From contig NZ_CAMLIX010000024.1 of NCBI RefSeq assembly GCF_946479975.1, positions 1 through 35,266 on the forward strand: a stretch of 35,266 nt of DNA. The letters are read 5' to 3'. This document shows positions 20,422 to 26,569 of this stretch, piece after piece. Every line of letters begins with the position of its first letter. The stretch's first letter is position 1. This stretch comes from an uncultured Flavobacterium sp. Lineage in GTDB: Bacteria > Bacteroidota > Bacteroidia > Flavobacteriales > Flavobacteriaceae. The notes under the pieces were generated by a model. The model made no database searches. It saw only the letters and a program-made list of their open reading frames with translations, and had not been told where the DNA came from. The translations under genes and the position numbers were made by a program.

Positions 20422-20457
20422 AAAAAAAATGTCTCAGATAGTGAGACATTTTTTTTT
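20422..20457. terminator. Bidirectional terminator between DUF763 and the 67-residue gene
   Basis: A run of eight A (20422-20429) precedes ATGTCTCA (20429-20436), a 5-nt loop and TGAGACAT (20442-20449), followed by eight T to 20457. It works in both directions for the convergent genes. The stop codon of the minus-strand gene overlaps its T-run. Confidence 0.9.
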
Positions 20458-20659
20458 ACTTGTCGTTATTTTTTTCTTCATTCTCCAATTTATCATCAAA
20501 ATCGGGTTCTTCTCCTTTGAATTTCTGAGTATCAGAATCGTAGTTTTCATCGTTTGTTAAAACCTCGTCATGATCTTTATATTGGTGTTTTCTCGTATCA
20601 CTTCTATTGTCAGAACCACTTTTTTTAGCACCATCTGGATTTAAATTGTTCGTTTTCAT
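20456..20659 (-). CDS. Small hydrophilic protein of unknown function
   Basis: A 67-residue protein rich in Asp, Glu, Lys and Asn, with no hydrophobic segment, starting MKTNNLNPDGAKKSGSDNRS. It is predicted to be disordered. The ATG at 20657-20659 is chosen; the frame is open to a TTG three codons earlier. It resembles the small, polar stress-induced proteins that often accompany YdaT-like and catalase genes, but I do not recognise a family. It converges on the DUF763 gene across a shared terminator. Confidence 0.6.
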   Translation of the reverse strand: MKTNNLNPDGAKKSGSDNRSDTRKHQYKDHDEVLTNDENYDSDTQKFKGEEPDFDDKLENEEKNNDK

Positions 20660-20854
20660 AATCTGCAAATTTTAGTTTTTATAAAAGTACTTCAATTGTC
20701 AAGATTGCATCTTATAGAATCACTTTTAAAAGTTATAAAACTAGCATAATAGCACGTACTTCATCATCTAAGTAAATAATGCACTCTACTGATAATCATT
20801 ACAATAATATAAATTCATTCCTTTAAAATATAAGATGTGCATGGTTTATGAAAC

Positions 20855-20862
20855 TAAATTTG
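20855..20862 (+). promoter_or_regulatory. Candidate -7 box for the small-protein operon (TAAATTTG)
   Basis: An exact TAnnTTTG match 22 nt before the ATG at 20885. It would drive the 47-residue gene and the YdaT-like gene that follows 2 nt later. Upstream (20669-20854) I see only a 12-bp palindrome ACTTTTAAAAGT at 20722-20733. Confidence 0.5.
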
Positions 20863-20884
20863 ATTCAACTTAAAATATCAAACA

Positions 20885-21028
20885 ATGAATACAATATATA
20901 AAAAAGGTAAAACAACTGCTTCAAGAATCACTATCAGACTAAGCGTTTTACAAGAAGAATTTTATCAGACTTCTAGAACATCGGAAAATGTTGAACTAAC
21001 AAGAGAATATCTCTTAAAAATCAAATAA
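20885..21028 (+). CDS. 47-residue basic protein, first gene of a small operon
   Basis: The frame reads MNTIYKKGKTTASRITIRLS and continues to ...LTREYLLKIK before TAA. It is 47 residues long, basic at the N-terminus, with no membrane segment. Its reality is supported by an exact -7 box 22 nt upstream, an ATG in A-rich context and the 2-nt gap to the next gene, which is typical of translational coupling. No family is recognised. Confidence 0.55.
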   Translation: MNTIYKKGKTTASRITIRLSVLQEEFYQTSRTSENVELTREYLLKIK

Positions 21029-21030
21029 TT

Positions 21031-21300
21031 ATGCCATGGTACAACGGAGATTATCCTCCATCTTACAAGAACCAGCCGCAAGAAGTACGAGAAAAAGCGG
21101 TCGAAATAGCTAATGCGCTCCTACAGGATGGCGCAGATGAAGGAACTGCAATAGCCACTGGGCTTAAGCAAGCACGTGAACTCTTGGAGAATCATAAAAG
21201 TGATCAGGAGGACGAAAATTTAATACAGGAATTTGAAGAAAACATGAAAGGAAAAAGCATGGGAGAAGCCACAGATCCTTCAAAATTATCTAAACTTTAA
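21031..21300 (+). CDS. YdaT-like small stress protein (N-terminal domain only)
   Basis: An 89-residue protein starting MPWYNGDYPPSYKNQPQEVR and containing AVEIANALLQDGADEGTAIATGLKQA. This matches from memory the N-terminal segment of B. subtilis YdaT (MPW..DYP.S.KN.....R.KA..IANA....G.EEG.AI), a general stress protein. YdaT continues into a DUF2188 domain; this protein does not, ending instead in an acidic tail and GEATDPSKLSKL. The biochemical role is unknown. It is preceded by the 47-residue gene (2-nt gap) and followed 23 nt later by an acidic protein, probably all in one transcript. Confidence 0.75.
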   Translation: MPWYNGDYPPSYKNQPQEVREKAVEIANALLQDGADEGTAIATGLKQARELLENHKSDQEDENLIQEFEENMKGKSMGEATDPSKLSKL

Positions 21301-21323
21301 TAGTAACACAAAACTTTATAATT

Positions 21324-21695
21324 ATGTCAAGAGAAAATTATGATAATTATGATCAGGAAGATCAGACTTATTACGCTGCAGATCACTCAGCCAGCGATTC
21401 GATCAATTCGGAACTTTTAGAGAAAAAGGATCCAGCTATAAATCAGCATGAAAATGAATCACACAGACACAAACACACACCCGAATATTCTGATAATGAA
21501 GATGAGGGATCAACGCTGAAAGATGAAAATGATACTTCTGATCCTTACTTTCAAAAAAACGCACCCATTGCGCAAGATTTAGACGAGGATCTCAAAGATG
21601 ATGACGATGACGATGACGAAAAAGATTTTGATGATGCCAACAGAAGAACATTAGACGAATCAAAAGCTGATGAAGACGATGATGAGGATTATTAA
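21324..21695 (+). CDS. Highly acidic, probably disordered protein
   Basis: A 123-residue protein dominated by Asp, Glu, Asn and Ser, with a run of seven Asp near residues 90-100 and a tail ending DEDDDEDY. A central His-rich patch (ENESHRHKHTPEY) is present. There is no signal peptide or hydrophobic segment. Such composition gives a disordered protein that might bind divalent metals or act in desiccation or salt stress, but this is inference. It is the last gene of the small operon and is followed by a strong terminator. Confidence 0.65.
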   Translation: MSRENYDNYDQEDQTYYAADHSASDSINSELLEKKDPAINQHENESHRHKHTPEYSDNEDEGSTLKDENDTSDPYFQKNAPIAQDLDEDLKDDDDDDDEKDFDDANRRTLDESKADEDDDEDY

Positions 21696-21721
21696 TTTTT
21701 GTATTTCATTAAAAGAAAAAA

Positions 21722-21764
21722 ATCTTGAAAAGAGTTCTAACTACTTCTTTTCAAGATTTTTTTT
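21722..21764. terminator. Bidirectional terminator, 12-bp stem
   Basis: ATCTTGAAAAGA (21722-21733) pairs fully with TCTTTTCAAGAT (21746-21757), flanked by A-rich sequence on the left and seven or more T on the right. It separates the acidic-protein gene (plus) from the membrane-protein gene (minus). Confidence 0.88.
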
Positions 21765-21769
21765 CTTTC

Positions 21770-22207
21770 TTAATCTGCTGCATATTTATTATTCCAATAA
21801 AGCATTAATAAAAGTGTGACAATAATACAAGAAGCGCTTCCTTCAAAAAACAAAGAAAGACAGTACGATGCCACAGAAGGTTCGCCGCCGAACATAAAAG
21901 CCGAAGACAACGATTTTACATAGTTATCGCCACCTTTAGCATAACTGTAAATAAGCAGTGCTAGAATACTCATAACAACTGCAGAAAACGAAGTAACCAT
22001 AGCCGATACTGCATTGGGAACAAACCCATTTTTCCCTTCAGCCAAATTCATCTGCAGTGTTCTATTTACTCCGTAAAAAATAAATAAAACATTCAGCAGT
22101 CGTAAATAAAAAAGATTGGAGAGATTTAAAACTTCCATCAAAAGGAAAAATAGTGCTATCCCGGCAAATATCAAAAAGCCATTAAGAATTTCTTTCGGTA
22201 ATTTCAT
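21770..22207 (-). CDS. Small integral membrane protein, function unknown
   Basis: A 145-residue protein with about four membrane helices: FLIFAGIALFFLLMEVLNL, the LFYLRLLNVLFIFYGV segment, SFSAVVMSILALLIYSY and SCIIVTLLLMLYW. Loops are short; one carries a KGGDNYVKSLSS stretch. I do not recognise a named family, though the fold resembles small DUF4199-like or stress membrane proteins. It starts 43 nt after the lipoprotein gene on the same strand and has no clear promoter of its own, so the pair is probably one operon. Confidence 0.65.
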   Translation of the reverse strand: MKLPKEILNGFLIFAGIALFFLLMEVLNLSNLFYLRLLNVLFIFYGVNRTLQMNLAEGKNGFVPNAVSAMVTSFSAVVMSILALLIYSYAKGGDNYVKSLSSAFMFGGEPSVASYCLSLFFEGSASCIIVTLLLMLYWNNKYAAD

Positions 22208-22250
22208 AACTTTTTAATTTATTGATTTTACATTTAAATCAGAAAACAAA

Positions 22251-22550
22251 TTACTTTTTAATCGAATCTGTTTTCACATTCTGATTCCCTTTTTGTGTAG
22301 AACCTTGTGTTCCAGATCCTGTTGATCCTTCGCCTGTTGCGCCAGTTGTTCCGTTTTGACCACTTTGATCTGGATCCAGCGTTGCAGACGAATCTCTTGC
22401 AGGACCAATAGTATCTACAGACATGTTCATGCTGTCGGTTTCTTGATTCATTTGTGGATCTACTGCATTACCATCACTTTTTTTACATGCAAATGCTAAT
22501 CCCGTTAAAAGAAGTAACATCAAAATTCTAGTTTTAAATAACGTTTTCAT
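22251..22550 (-). CDS. Small Ser/Gly/Thr-rich lipoprotein
   Basis: A 99-residue protein with the lipobox GLAFAC (lipidated Cys22) followed by KKSDG. The mature part is low-complexity, rich in Asp, Ser, Thr, Gly and Gln (GTTGATGEGSTGSGTQGSTQ), so it is a flexible tether. No enzymatic motif is present. An exact -7 box lies about 33 nt before the ATG. It leads a likely two-gene operon with the membrane protein downstream. Confidence 0.7.
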   Translation of the reverse strand: MKTLFKTRILMLLLLTGLAFACKKSDGNAVDPQMNQETDSMNMSVDTIGPARDSSATLDPDQSGQNGTTGATGEGSTGSGTQGSTQKGNQNVKTDSIKK

Positions 22551-22582
22551 AGTACGATTTTTTTAGTTTATAATAATAAAAC

Positions 22583-22590
22583 CAAATCTA
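22583..22590 (-). promoter_or_regulatory. Candidate -7 box of the lipoprotein gene (TAGATTTG)
   Basis: The minus strand reads TAGATTTG, an exact TAnnTTTG match, 33 nt before the ATG at 22550. Further upstream the minus strand carries GTGATTCTTGTAAACC (22645-22630), partly similar to the motif at 22696-22721. Confidence 0.5.
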
Positions 22591-22695
22591 AAGTCCTTAA
22601 ACACACCGTTTTTACATAATTATAGAAATGGTTTACAAGAATCACTTGTTAAATACCTCAAAATCAAATCTGCCGCTGTTCGTATAATTGTATAA

Positions 22696-22721
22696 GCAAT
22701 CCTTAAAATCCTGTAAACAAA
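22696..22721 (+). promoter_or_regulatory. Shared stress-promoter motif, copy 1
   Basis: GCAATCCT followed by TAAAATCCTGTAAACAAA. It matches 26476-26502 at 22 of 26 positions with one inserted base. It ends 30 nt before a near-consensus -7 box (TAACTTTA, 22752-22759) and 50 nt before the SRPBCC gene. Confidence 0.45.
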
Positions 22722-22771
22722 TCGTTAGTAAAGAACTTAATTTTAATCTATTAACTTTAAATCACCTTATT

Positions 22772-23455
22772 ATGAGCACAACAGCAATACAGCAGGGACA
22801 AAAATCAAAATCGGCATTAAAACAAAATGTATCAACTGCAGAAAGAATACTTATGGTAACCAGCGGTGCTTATCTATTATACAGCGCCTTATCTAAAGAG
22901 AAAAAAAATATTACACAAGCAGGTACCGCGGGAGCTATGCTTTTAAGAGGGATTTCTGGATACTGTCCAGTTTATCACGCTGCAGATCATTTAATGAAAG
23001 ACAAAGCTTCTAATGTAAATATTCGTGTAAGTACTGTGATCGAAAGACCTGTGCATGAGGTATATGATTTCTGGAGAAATCTTGAAAACTTGCCAAAATT
23101 CATGAATCACATTGAATCGATTACAACAGAAAATTCTACGATCTCAGAATGGACGGCGAAAGGACCTGCAGGAATTGGTAAAATATCTTGGAAAGCCGAA
23201 ATTGTAAAAGAGGAGAAAAACGAACTTTTAAGCTGGAATTCTATTGAAGGTTCATCTATTAAAAACGCTGGTAAAGTTGTTTTTAAATCAAAAGGTTATG
23301 CTACAGAATTGGATATTACCATTTCTTATCATGCACCACTAGGCGTTGCAGGAGAAAGTGCAGCTAAACTTTTGAATCCGTATTTTGAAAAAATGGTGAA
23401 AGATGATATCGCTAATTTGAAAGTATATCTAGAATCAAATAACAATAATTATTAA
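22772..23455 (+). CDS. DUF2892-SRPBCC (polyketide cyclase-like) protein
   Basis: A 227-residue protein. Residues about 12-75 form a DUF2892-like segment with two weak membrane helices and the motif GYCPVYHAADH. Residues about 82-222 form an SRPBCC lipid-binding fold (IRVSTVIERPVHEVYDFWRN, LPKFMNHIESI, LLSWNSIEGSSIKNAGKVVF). Such proteins are common beside stress genes; the ligand is unknown. The open frame extends up to an ATG at 22688, but that extension would cover the promoter motif at 22696-22721. The ATG at 22772 gives MSTTAIQQGQ, a normal start. It is followed after 17 nt by the DUF2158-type gene and then by the DNA glycosylase, a likely three-gene operon. Confidence 0.8.
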   Translation: MSTTAIQQGQKSKSALKQNVSTAERILMVTSGAYLLYSALSKEKKNITQAGTAGAMLLRGISGYCPVYHAADHLMKDKASNVNIRVSTVIERPVHEVYDFWRNLENLPKFMNHIESITTENSTISEWTAKGPAGIGKISWKAEIVKEEKNELLSWNSIEGSSIKNAGKVVFKSKGYATELDITISYHAPLGVAGESAAKLLNPYFEKMVKDDIANLKVYLESNNNNY

Positions 23456-23472
23456 TCAATTAGTTTAAAACT

Positions 23473-23652
23473 ATGGAAATGAAGTTTAAAAAAGGACAAG
23501 AAGTTCGCCAGGAATTTGGCGGTCCTGTTATGAAAATTATAGGTTTTGAGCCTGAACTCATAGAAAATGTCATTACGCAGTGGGAAGATGAAGAGGGAAC
23601 AATTGTAACTGCAAAGTTCATGGATTCGCTTTTACAGCCTGCAGATAATTAA
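23473..23652 (+). CDS. DUF2158/YodC-like small protein
   Basis: A 59-residue protein, MEMKFKKGQEVRQEFGGPVM then KIIGFEPELIENVITQW and a C-terminal TAKFMDSLLQPADN. The pattern KxGxxVxxxxGGPxMxV, then QW and F.DSLLQP, fits the small DUF2158 (YodC-like) family, a single SH3-like barrel of unknown function. It starts 17 nt after the SRPBCC gene and 14 nt before the DNA glycosylase gene, so all three are probably read together. An internal Met at residue 3 is an alternative start. Confidence 0.72.
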   Translation: MEMKFKKGQEVRQEFGGPVMKIIGFEPELIENVITQWEDEEGTIVTAKFMDSLLQPADN

Positions 23653-23666
23653 TTCGATAATTTTAA

Positions 23667-24281
23667 ATGTATCCGTTCAAATTACCATTTTCTTACTATT
23701 TAAATCCTGATGTTATTTTTCTAGCGAAAGATCTCTTAGGAAAGGTGCTTTATACTCAAGTTGATGGCAAAACAACTGCCGGCATCATTGTAGAAACAGA
23801 AGCTTATTTTGGCGTGCAGGATAAAGCTTCTCACGCTTACGGCGGAAGGCGTACCAATAGAACCGAAATCATGTTTGGTACCGGCGGCGTTTCGTACGTT
23901 TATTTATGCTACGGAATTCATCATCTTTTTAATATTGTAAGTTCTGTTGAAGGAGAACCTCATGCCGTTTTGATAAGAGCAATTGAACCTTTGGAAGGAA
24001 AAGAAATTATGGAAGAAAGACGAAATATGTCTCATGTTAAAGGCGCTATTTCTGCTGGTCCAGGTTCTGCTGCAAAGGCAATGGGAATTAATGCTTCTTT
24101 TAATAAAAAAGATCTAAACGGAGATGAAATCTGGGTAGAAGATCACGGCATTCGATATCCTGAAGATCAGATTATTGCCTCGCCACGTGTTGGCGTAGCA
24201 TACGCTCAGGAAGATGCGCTTTTGCCTTGGCGTTTTTTTATTAAAGGAAATAAATATGTCAGTAAACCCAATAAAGTTTAA
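23667..24281 (+). CDS. mpg: 3-methyladenine DNA glycosylase (AAG/Mpg family)
   Basis: A 204-residue base-excision repair enzyme that removes alkylated purines. The AAG motif VETEAY is intact: Glu45 aligns with the catalytic Glu125 of human AAG, Tyr47 with the intercalating-pocket Tyr127 and His56 (ASHAYGG) with His136, at matching spacing. The following GVSYVYLCYGIHHLFNIV, VLIRAIEPLEG and AGPGSAAKAMGI stretches are family landmarks. The length is normal for bacterial members. Its place in an operon with stress-type genes links DNA alkylation repair to the stress response; that link is inferred. Confidence 0.93.
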   Translation: MYPFKLPFSYYLNPDVIFLAKDLLGKVLYTQVDGKTTAGIIVETEAYFGVQDKASHAYGGRRTNRTEIMFGTGGVSYVYLCYGIHHLFNIVSSVEGEPHAVLIRAIEPLEGKEIMEERRNMSHVKGAISAGPGSAAKAMGINASFNKKDLNGDEIWVEDHGIRYPEDQIIASPRVGVAYAQEDALLPWRFFIKGNKYVSKPNKV

Positions 24282-24371
24282 AGGCGTTTTAGATAAGTTT
24301 CGTTTTTGAAATTTATTCTCGTGTACAAAAAATAATTTTTAACTGAATTTCAATGAAAATAGAAAATTAGA

Positions 24372-25028
24372 ATGAAGAACTTTTTAAAAAATAATGGATT
24401 ATGTATCTGTTTTATTTTGCTTTTTATTGGCTCTTTTATTGGACAGATATTTTTAGGTTTTAAAGAACATAACAACGAACTTGTTGAAGAAGGCGGTAAA
24501 ATTATTCCGTTAGGTTCTTATCTGCTTTCTGGACATTTTTTCGAATCTACTTTTGAAAACTGGGAAAGTGAATTTCTTCAAATGGCTCTTTTTGTAGTTT
24601 TAACCATTTTCTTGAAACAAAAAGGATCATCAGAATCAAAAAAAATAGATGAACCCGAAGAAGTGGACAGAGAACCAGATCCAAACCGAAAAGATGCGCC
24701 TTGGCCTGTTAAAAAAGGTGGATTTATTTTAAAAATCTACAAGCATTCACTTACCATACTTTTACTTTTATTATTTGTTATCTCGATGGTGCTTCATTTT
24801 TATGGAAGTTTAAAAGACGAAAACGAAAAACTGCTTCTCGAAGGAAAATCATTAGAAACTGTTTCCTCTTATATAGGGAATTCTAGATTCTGGTTTGAAT
24901 CTTTTCAAAACTGGCAGAGTGAATTTCTTTCTGTATTCGCCATCGTAATGTTATCCATATATTTCCGCCAAATAGGTTCTTCACAATCTAAACCTGTCGA
25001 TGCACCGCATATGGAAACTGGCGGGTAA
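24372..25028 (+). CDS. DUF6766-like membrane protein with internal duplication
   Basis: A 218-residue protein with four membrane helices that consists of two similar halves. Half one (about 1-95) has LFIGSFIGQIFLGFKEHN, a SYLLSGHFFESTFENWESEF motif and FLKQKGSSESK. Half two (about 118-212) has VISMVLHFYGSLKDENEK, then RFWFESFQNWQSEFLSVF and FRQIGSSQSK. The matching FE-x-F-x-NW-x-SEF core in both halves fits the DUF6766 family, whose function is unknown. A charged linker (EPEEVDREPDPNRKDAPWP) joins them. It lies 90 nt after the DNA glycosylase and may share its transcript. Confidence 0.72.
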   Translation: MKNFLKNNGLCICFILLFIGSFIGQIFLGFKEHNNELVEEGGKIIPLGSYLLSGHFFESTFENWESEFLQMALFVVLTIFLKQKGSSESKKIDEPEEVDREPDPNRKDAPWPVKKGGFILKIYKHSLTILLLLLFVISMVLHFYGSLKDENEKLLLEGKSLETVSSYIGNSRFWFESFQNWQSEFLSVFAIVMLSIYFRQIGSSQSKPVDAPHMETGG

Positions 25029-25035
25029 TTTTTTT

Positions 25036-25106
25036 AGTTTTCAGTTTTCAGTCTCAACTTGCAGTTTGCAGTCTCGGTTTTCAGTTTGCAGTTGAGTTTT
25101 GAGACT
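25036..25106. repeat. Degenerate 7-bp tandem repeat (CAGTTTT/CAGTTTG/CAGTCTC)
   Basis: The sequence runs through variants of a heptamer, AGTTTTC, AGTCTCA, AGTTTGC, AGTCTCG, about nine units with occasional 6-bp steps. It sits just before the terminator of the convergent pair. Such CAGTTTTC-type strings are frequent between genes in Flavobacterium; function unknown. Confidence 0.65.
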
Positions 25107-25153
25107 TTGAGAATAACGGAAACGTTTGTTTATTTTTTTTTCCTATTATTCAT

Positions 25154-25196
25154 AAAAAAAGATGAAACTCTAACTTGTTAGAATTTCATCTTTTTT
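25154..25196. terminator. Bidirectional terminator before the dehydrogenase gene
   Basis: Seven A (25154-25160), then GATGAAA (25161-25167) pairing with TTTCATC (25184-25190) and an inner TCTAAC/GTTAGA stem with one C-A mismatch between them, then six T. It serves the convergent genes at 24372-25028 and 25212-26381. Confidence 0.88.
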
Positions 25197-25211
25197 ATTT
25201 CTTTCTTCCTT

Positions 25212-26381
25212 TTATTTCCAAGGATCTAAAACTACTTTGACACAACCGTCTTCTTTATTTTTGAAAATATCATACGCATGTGAGATTTCAGAAAGTGGCA
25301 TTCTGTGAGTAATAACATCATCAAGCTTTACTTTACCCTGCACCACATATTCAAGCAATTTATCAATGTGTTTGTGAGCAGGCGCCTGTCCTCCTTTTAG
25401 CACAATTCCTTTGTCAAAAAATTGTCCAAGCGGGAAATTATCATAATTCACAGGATAAACTCCCAAAACAGAAACAATACCGCTTCGGCGAACGGCGCTC
25501 ATACAGGCCTCCAGCACTTTTATCGAACCTTTTTCAAAGTTTAGGGTTGCTTTAATTCTGTCTCCAAGATTTCGTTCCGGTTCAAATCCTACAGCGTCAA
25601 TACAAACATCTGCACCACGTCCTTTTGTCAGCGCACGAATCTGCTCAACAACATCTTTAGGTCCGTCTTCCCAAAGAATTGTAGTCGAAGCCGTTGTTAC
25701 TCTTGCTTTGTCTAATCTGTATTGAAGCGTATCTACAATAATAACTTGTCCCGCACCGCGAAGCCAAGCACTTTTTGCAGCCATGATTCCAACTGGACCT
25801 GAGCCAAAAATTGCAACAGTTTCTCCTCCTTTTACTTCTCCCCAATCGACTCCTGTATATCCTGTTGGAAAAATATCGGTTAAAAACAATACTTGTTCAT
25901 CAGATAAATCTTCCGGAACAATTCTCGGACCATAATTAGCGTAAGGTACTCGAACATATTGTGATTGTCCTCCGTCATAACCTCCGTAAAGATCGGTATA
26001 ACCAAAAAGCGCACCGCCTTTCTCTGTTAAAATACCACCTTCTGGACCATAATTTTCTGGATTACTATGTTCGCAATTGCCCGGAACATCGTGATTACAG
26101 AAAAAACAATTGCCGCATGCGATAGGAAAAGGAACTACTACTCGATCTCCTCGTTTTAAATGTGTAACCGCCGAACCTGTTTCTTCGACAATCCCCATAA
26201 ATTCATGTCCTAAAACCATAGGCCTCGGCTGAGGCAGACCACCAGAATAAATGTGAAGATCTGAACCGCAGATTGCCGTCGACGTTACCTTTAGAATAAT
26301 ATCATCTTTTTCTTTTAAAATTGGATCATCGACCGTATCATATTTAATAGAGCCTGGTCCGTGGATAACTGCTGCTTTCAT
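25212..26381 (-). CDS. Zinc-dependent alcohol dehydrogenase, formaldehyde dehydrogenase-like
   Basis: A 389-residue medium-chain dehydrogenase with all zinc ligands visible: catalytic Cys38 (AICGSDLH) and His59/Glu60 (GHEFMG), and structural Cys89, Cys92, Cys95 and Cys103 (ACGNCFFCNHDVPGNC). The NAD(P)-binding Rossmann motif is IFGSGPVGIMAAKSA, followed by an acidic Asp in IIVDTLQYRLDKA, which favours NAD. Length and the extended loop YGPEGGILTEKGGALFGYTD fit the glutathione-independent formaldehyde-dehydrogenase-like group. The substrate is an alcohol or aldehyde that cannot be named from sequence. It is transcribed away from the FAD-Rieske gene. Confidence 0.88.
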   Translation of the reverse strand: MKAAVIHGPGSIKYDTVDDPILKEKDDIILKVTSTAICGSDLHIYSGGLPQPRPMVLGHEFMGIVEETGSAVTHLKRGDRVVVPFPIACGNCFFCNHDVPGNCEHSNPENYGPEGGILTEKGGALFGYTDLYGGYDGGQSQYVRVPYANYGPRIVPEDLSDEQVLFLTDIFPTGYTGVDWGEVKGGETVAIFGSGPVGIMAAKSAWLRGAGQVIIVDTLQYRLDKARVTTASTTILWEDGPKDVVEQIRALTKGRGADVCIDAVGFEPERNLGDRIKATLNFEKGSIKVLEACMSAVRRSGIVSVLGVYPVNYDNFPLGQFFDKGIVLKGGQAPAHKHIDKLLEYVVQGKVKLDDVITHRMPLSEISHAYDIFKNKEDGCVKVVLDPWK

Positions 26382-26475
26382 AATAAAAATTTTATAATTA
26401 ATTCTAGCTAATTAACTATTAACAAAAGAGTTACACTTATACTATTTTTCAAAATTCTTATATAAAGCACAACTG

Positions 26476-26502
26476 GCAATCCTGTAAGATTCTGGAATCA
26501 AA
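26476..26502 (+). promoter_or_regulatory. Shared stress-promoter motif, copy 2
   Basis: GCAATCCT, one extra G, then TAAGATTCTGGAATCAAA; see copy 1 at 22696-22721. It includes a small palindrome GATTC-TG-GAATC (26488-26499). It ends 27 nt before the exact -7 box at 26530 and lies in the divergent region shared with the dehydrogenase gene. Confidence 0.45.
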
Positions 26503-26529
26503 CTATAAGAATGCAGTGCTTCTTGTGGT

Positions 26530-26537
26530 TAGATTTG
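26530..26537 (+). promoter_or_regulatory. Candidate -7 box of the FAD-Rieske operon (TAGATTTG)
   Basis: An exact TAnnTTTG match 33 nt before the ATG at 26570. Its position inside the longer open frame (from 26516) argues that the true start is 26570. No TTG is found at -33. Confidence 0.55.
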
Positions 26538-26569
26538 GAAGGAATGATGTAAAACTAAAACGCAAAAAG

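Noticed and set aside
22688..22771. N-terminal extension of the SRPBCC protein
   Set aside because: The extra 28 codons overlap the shared promoter motif and -7 candidate, and give a non-conserved-looking peptide; ATG 22772 is preferred.
26516..26569. N-terminal extension of the FAD-Rieske protein
   Set aside because: An exact -7 box lies at 26530-26537 inside the extension, so the transcript would start after 26516.
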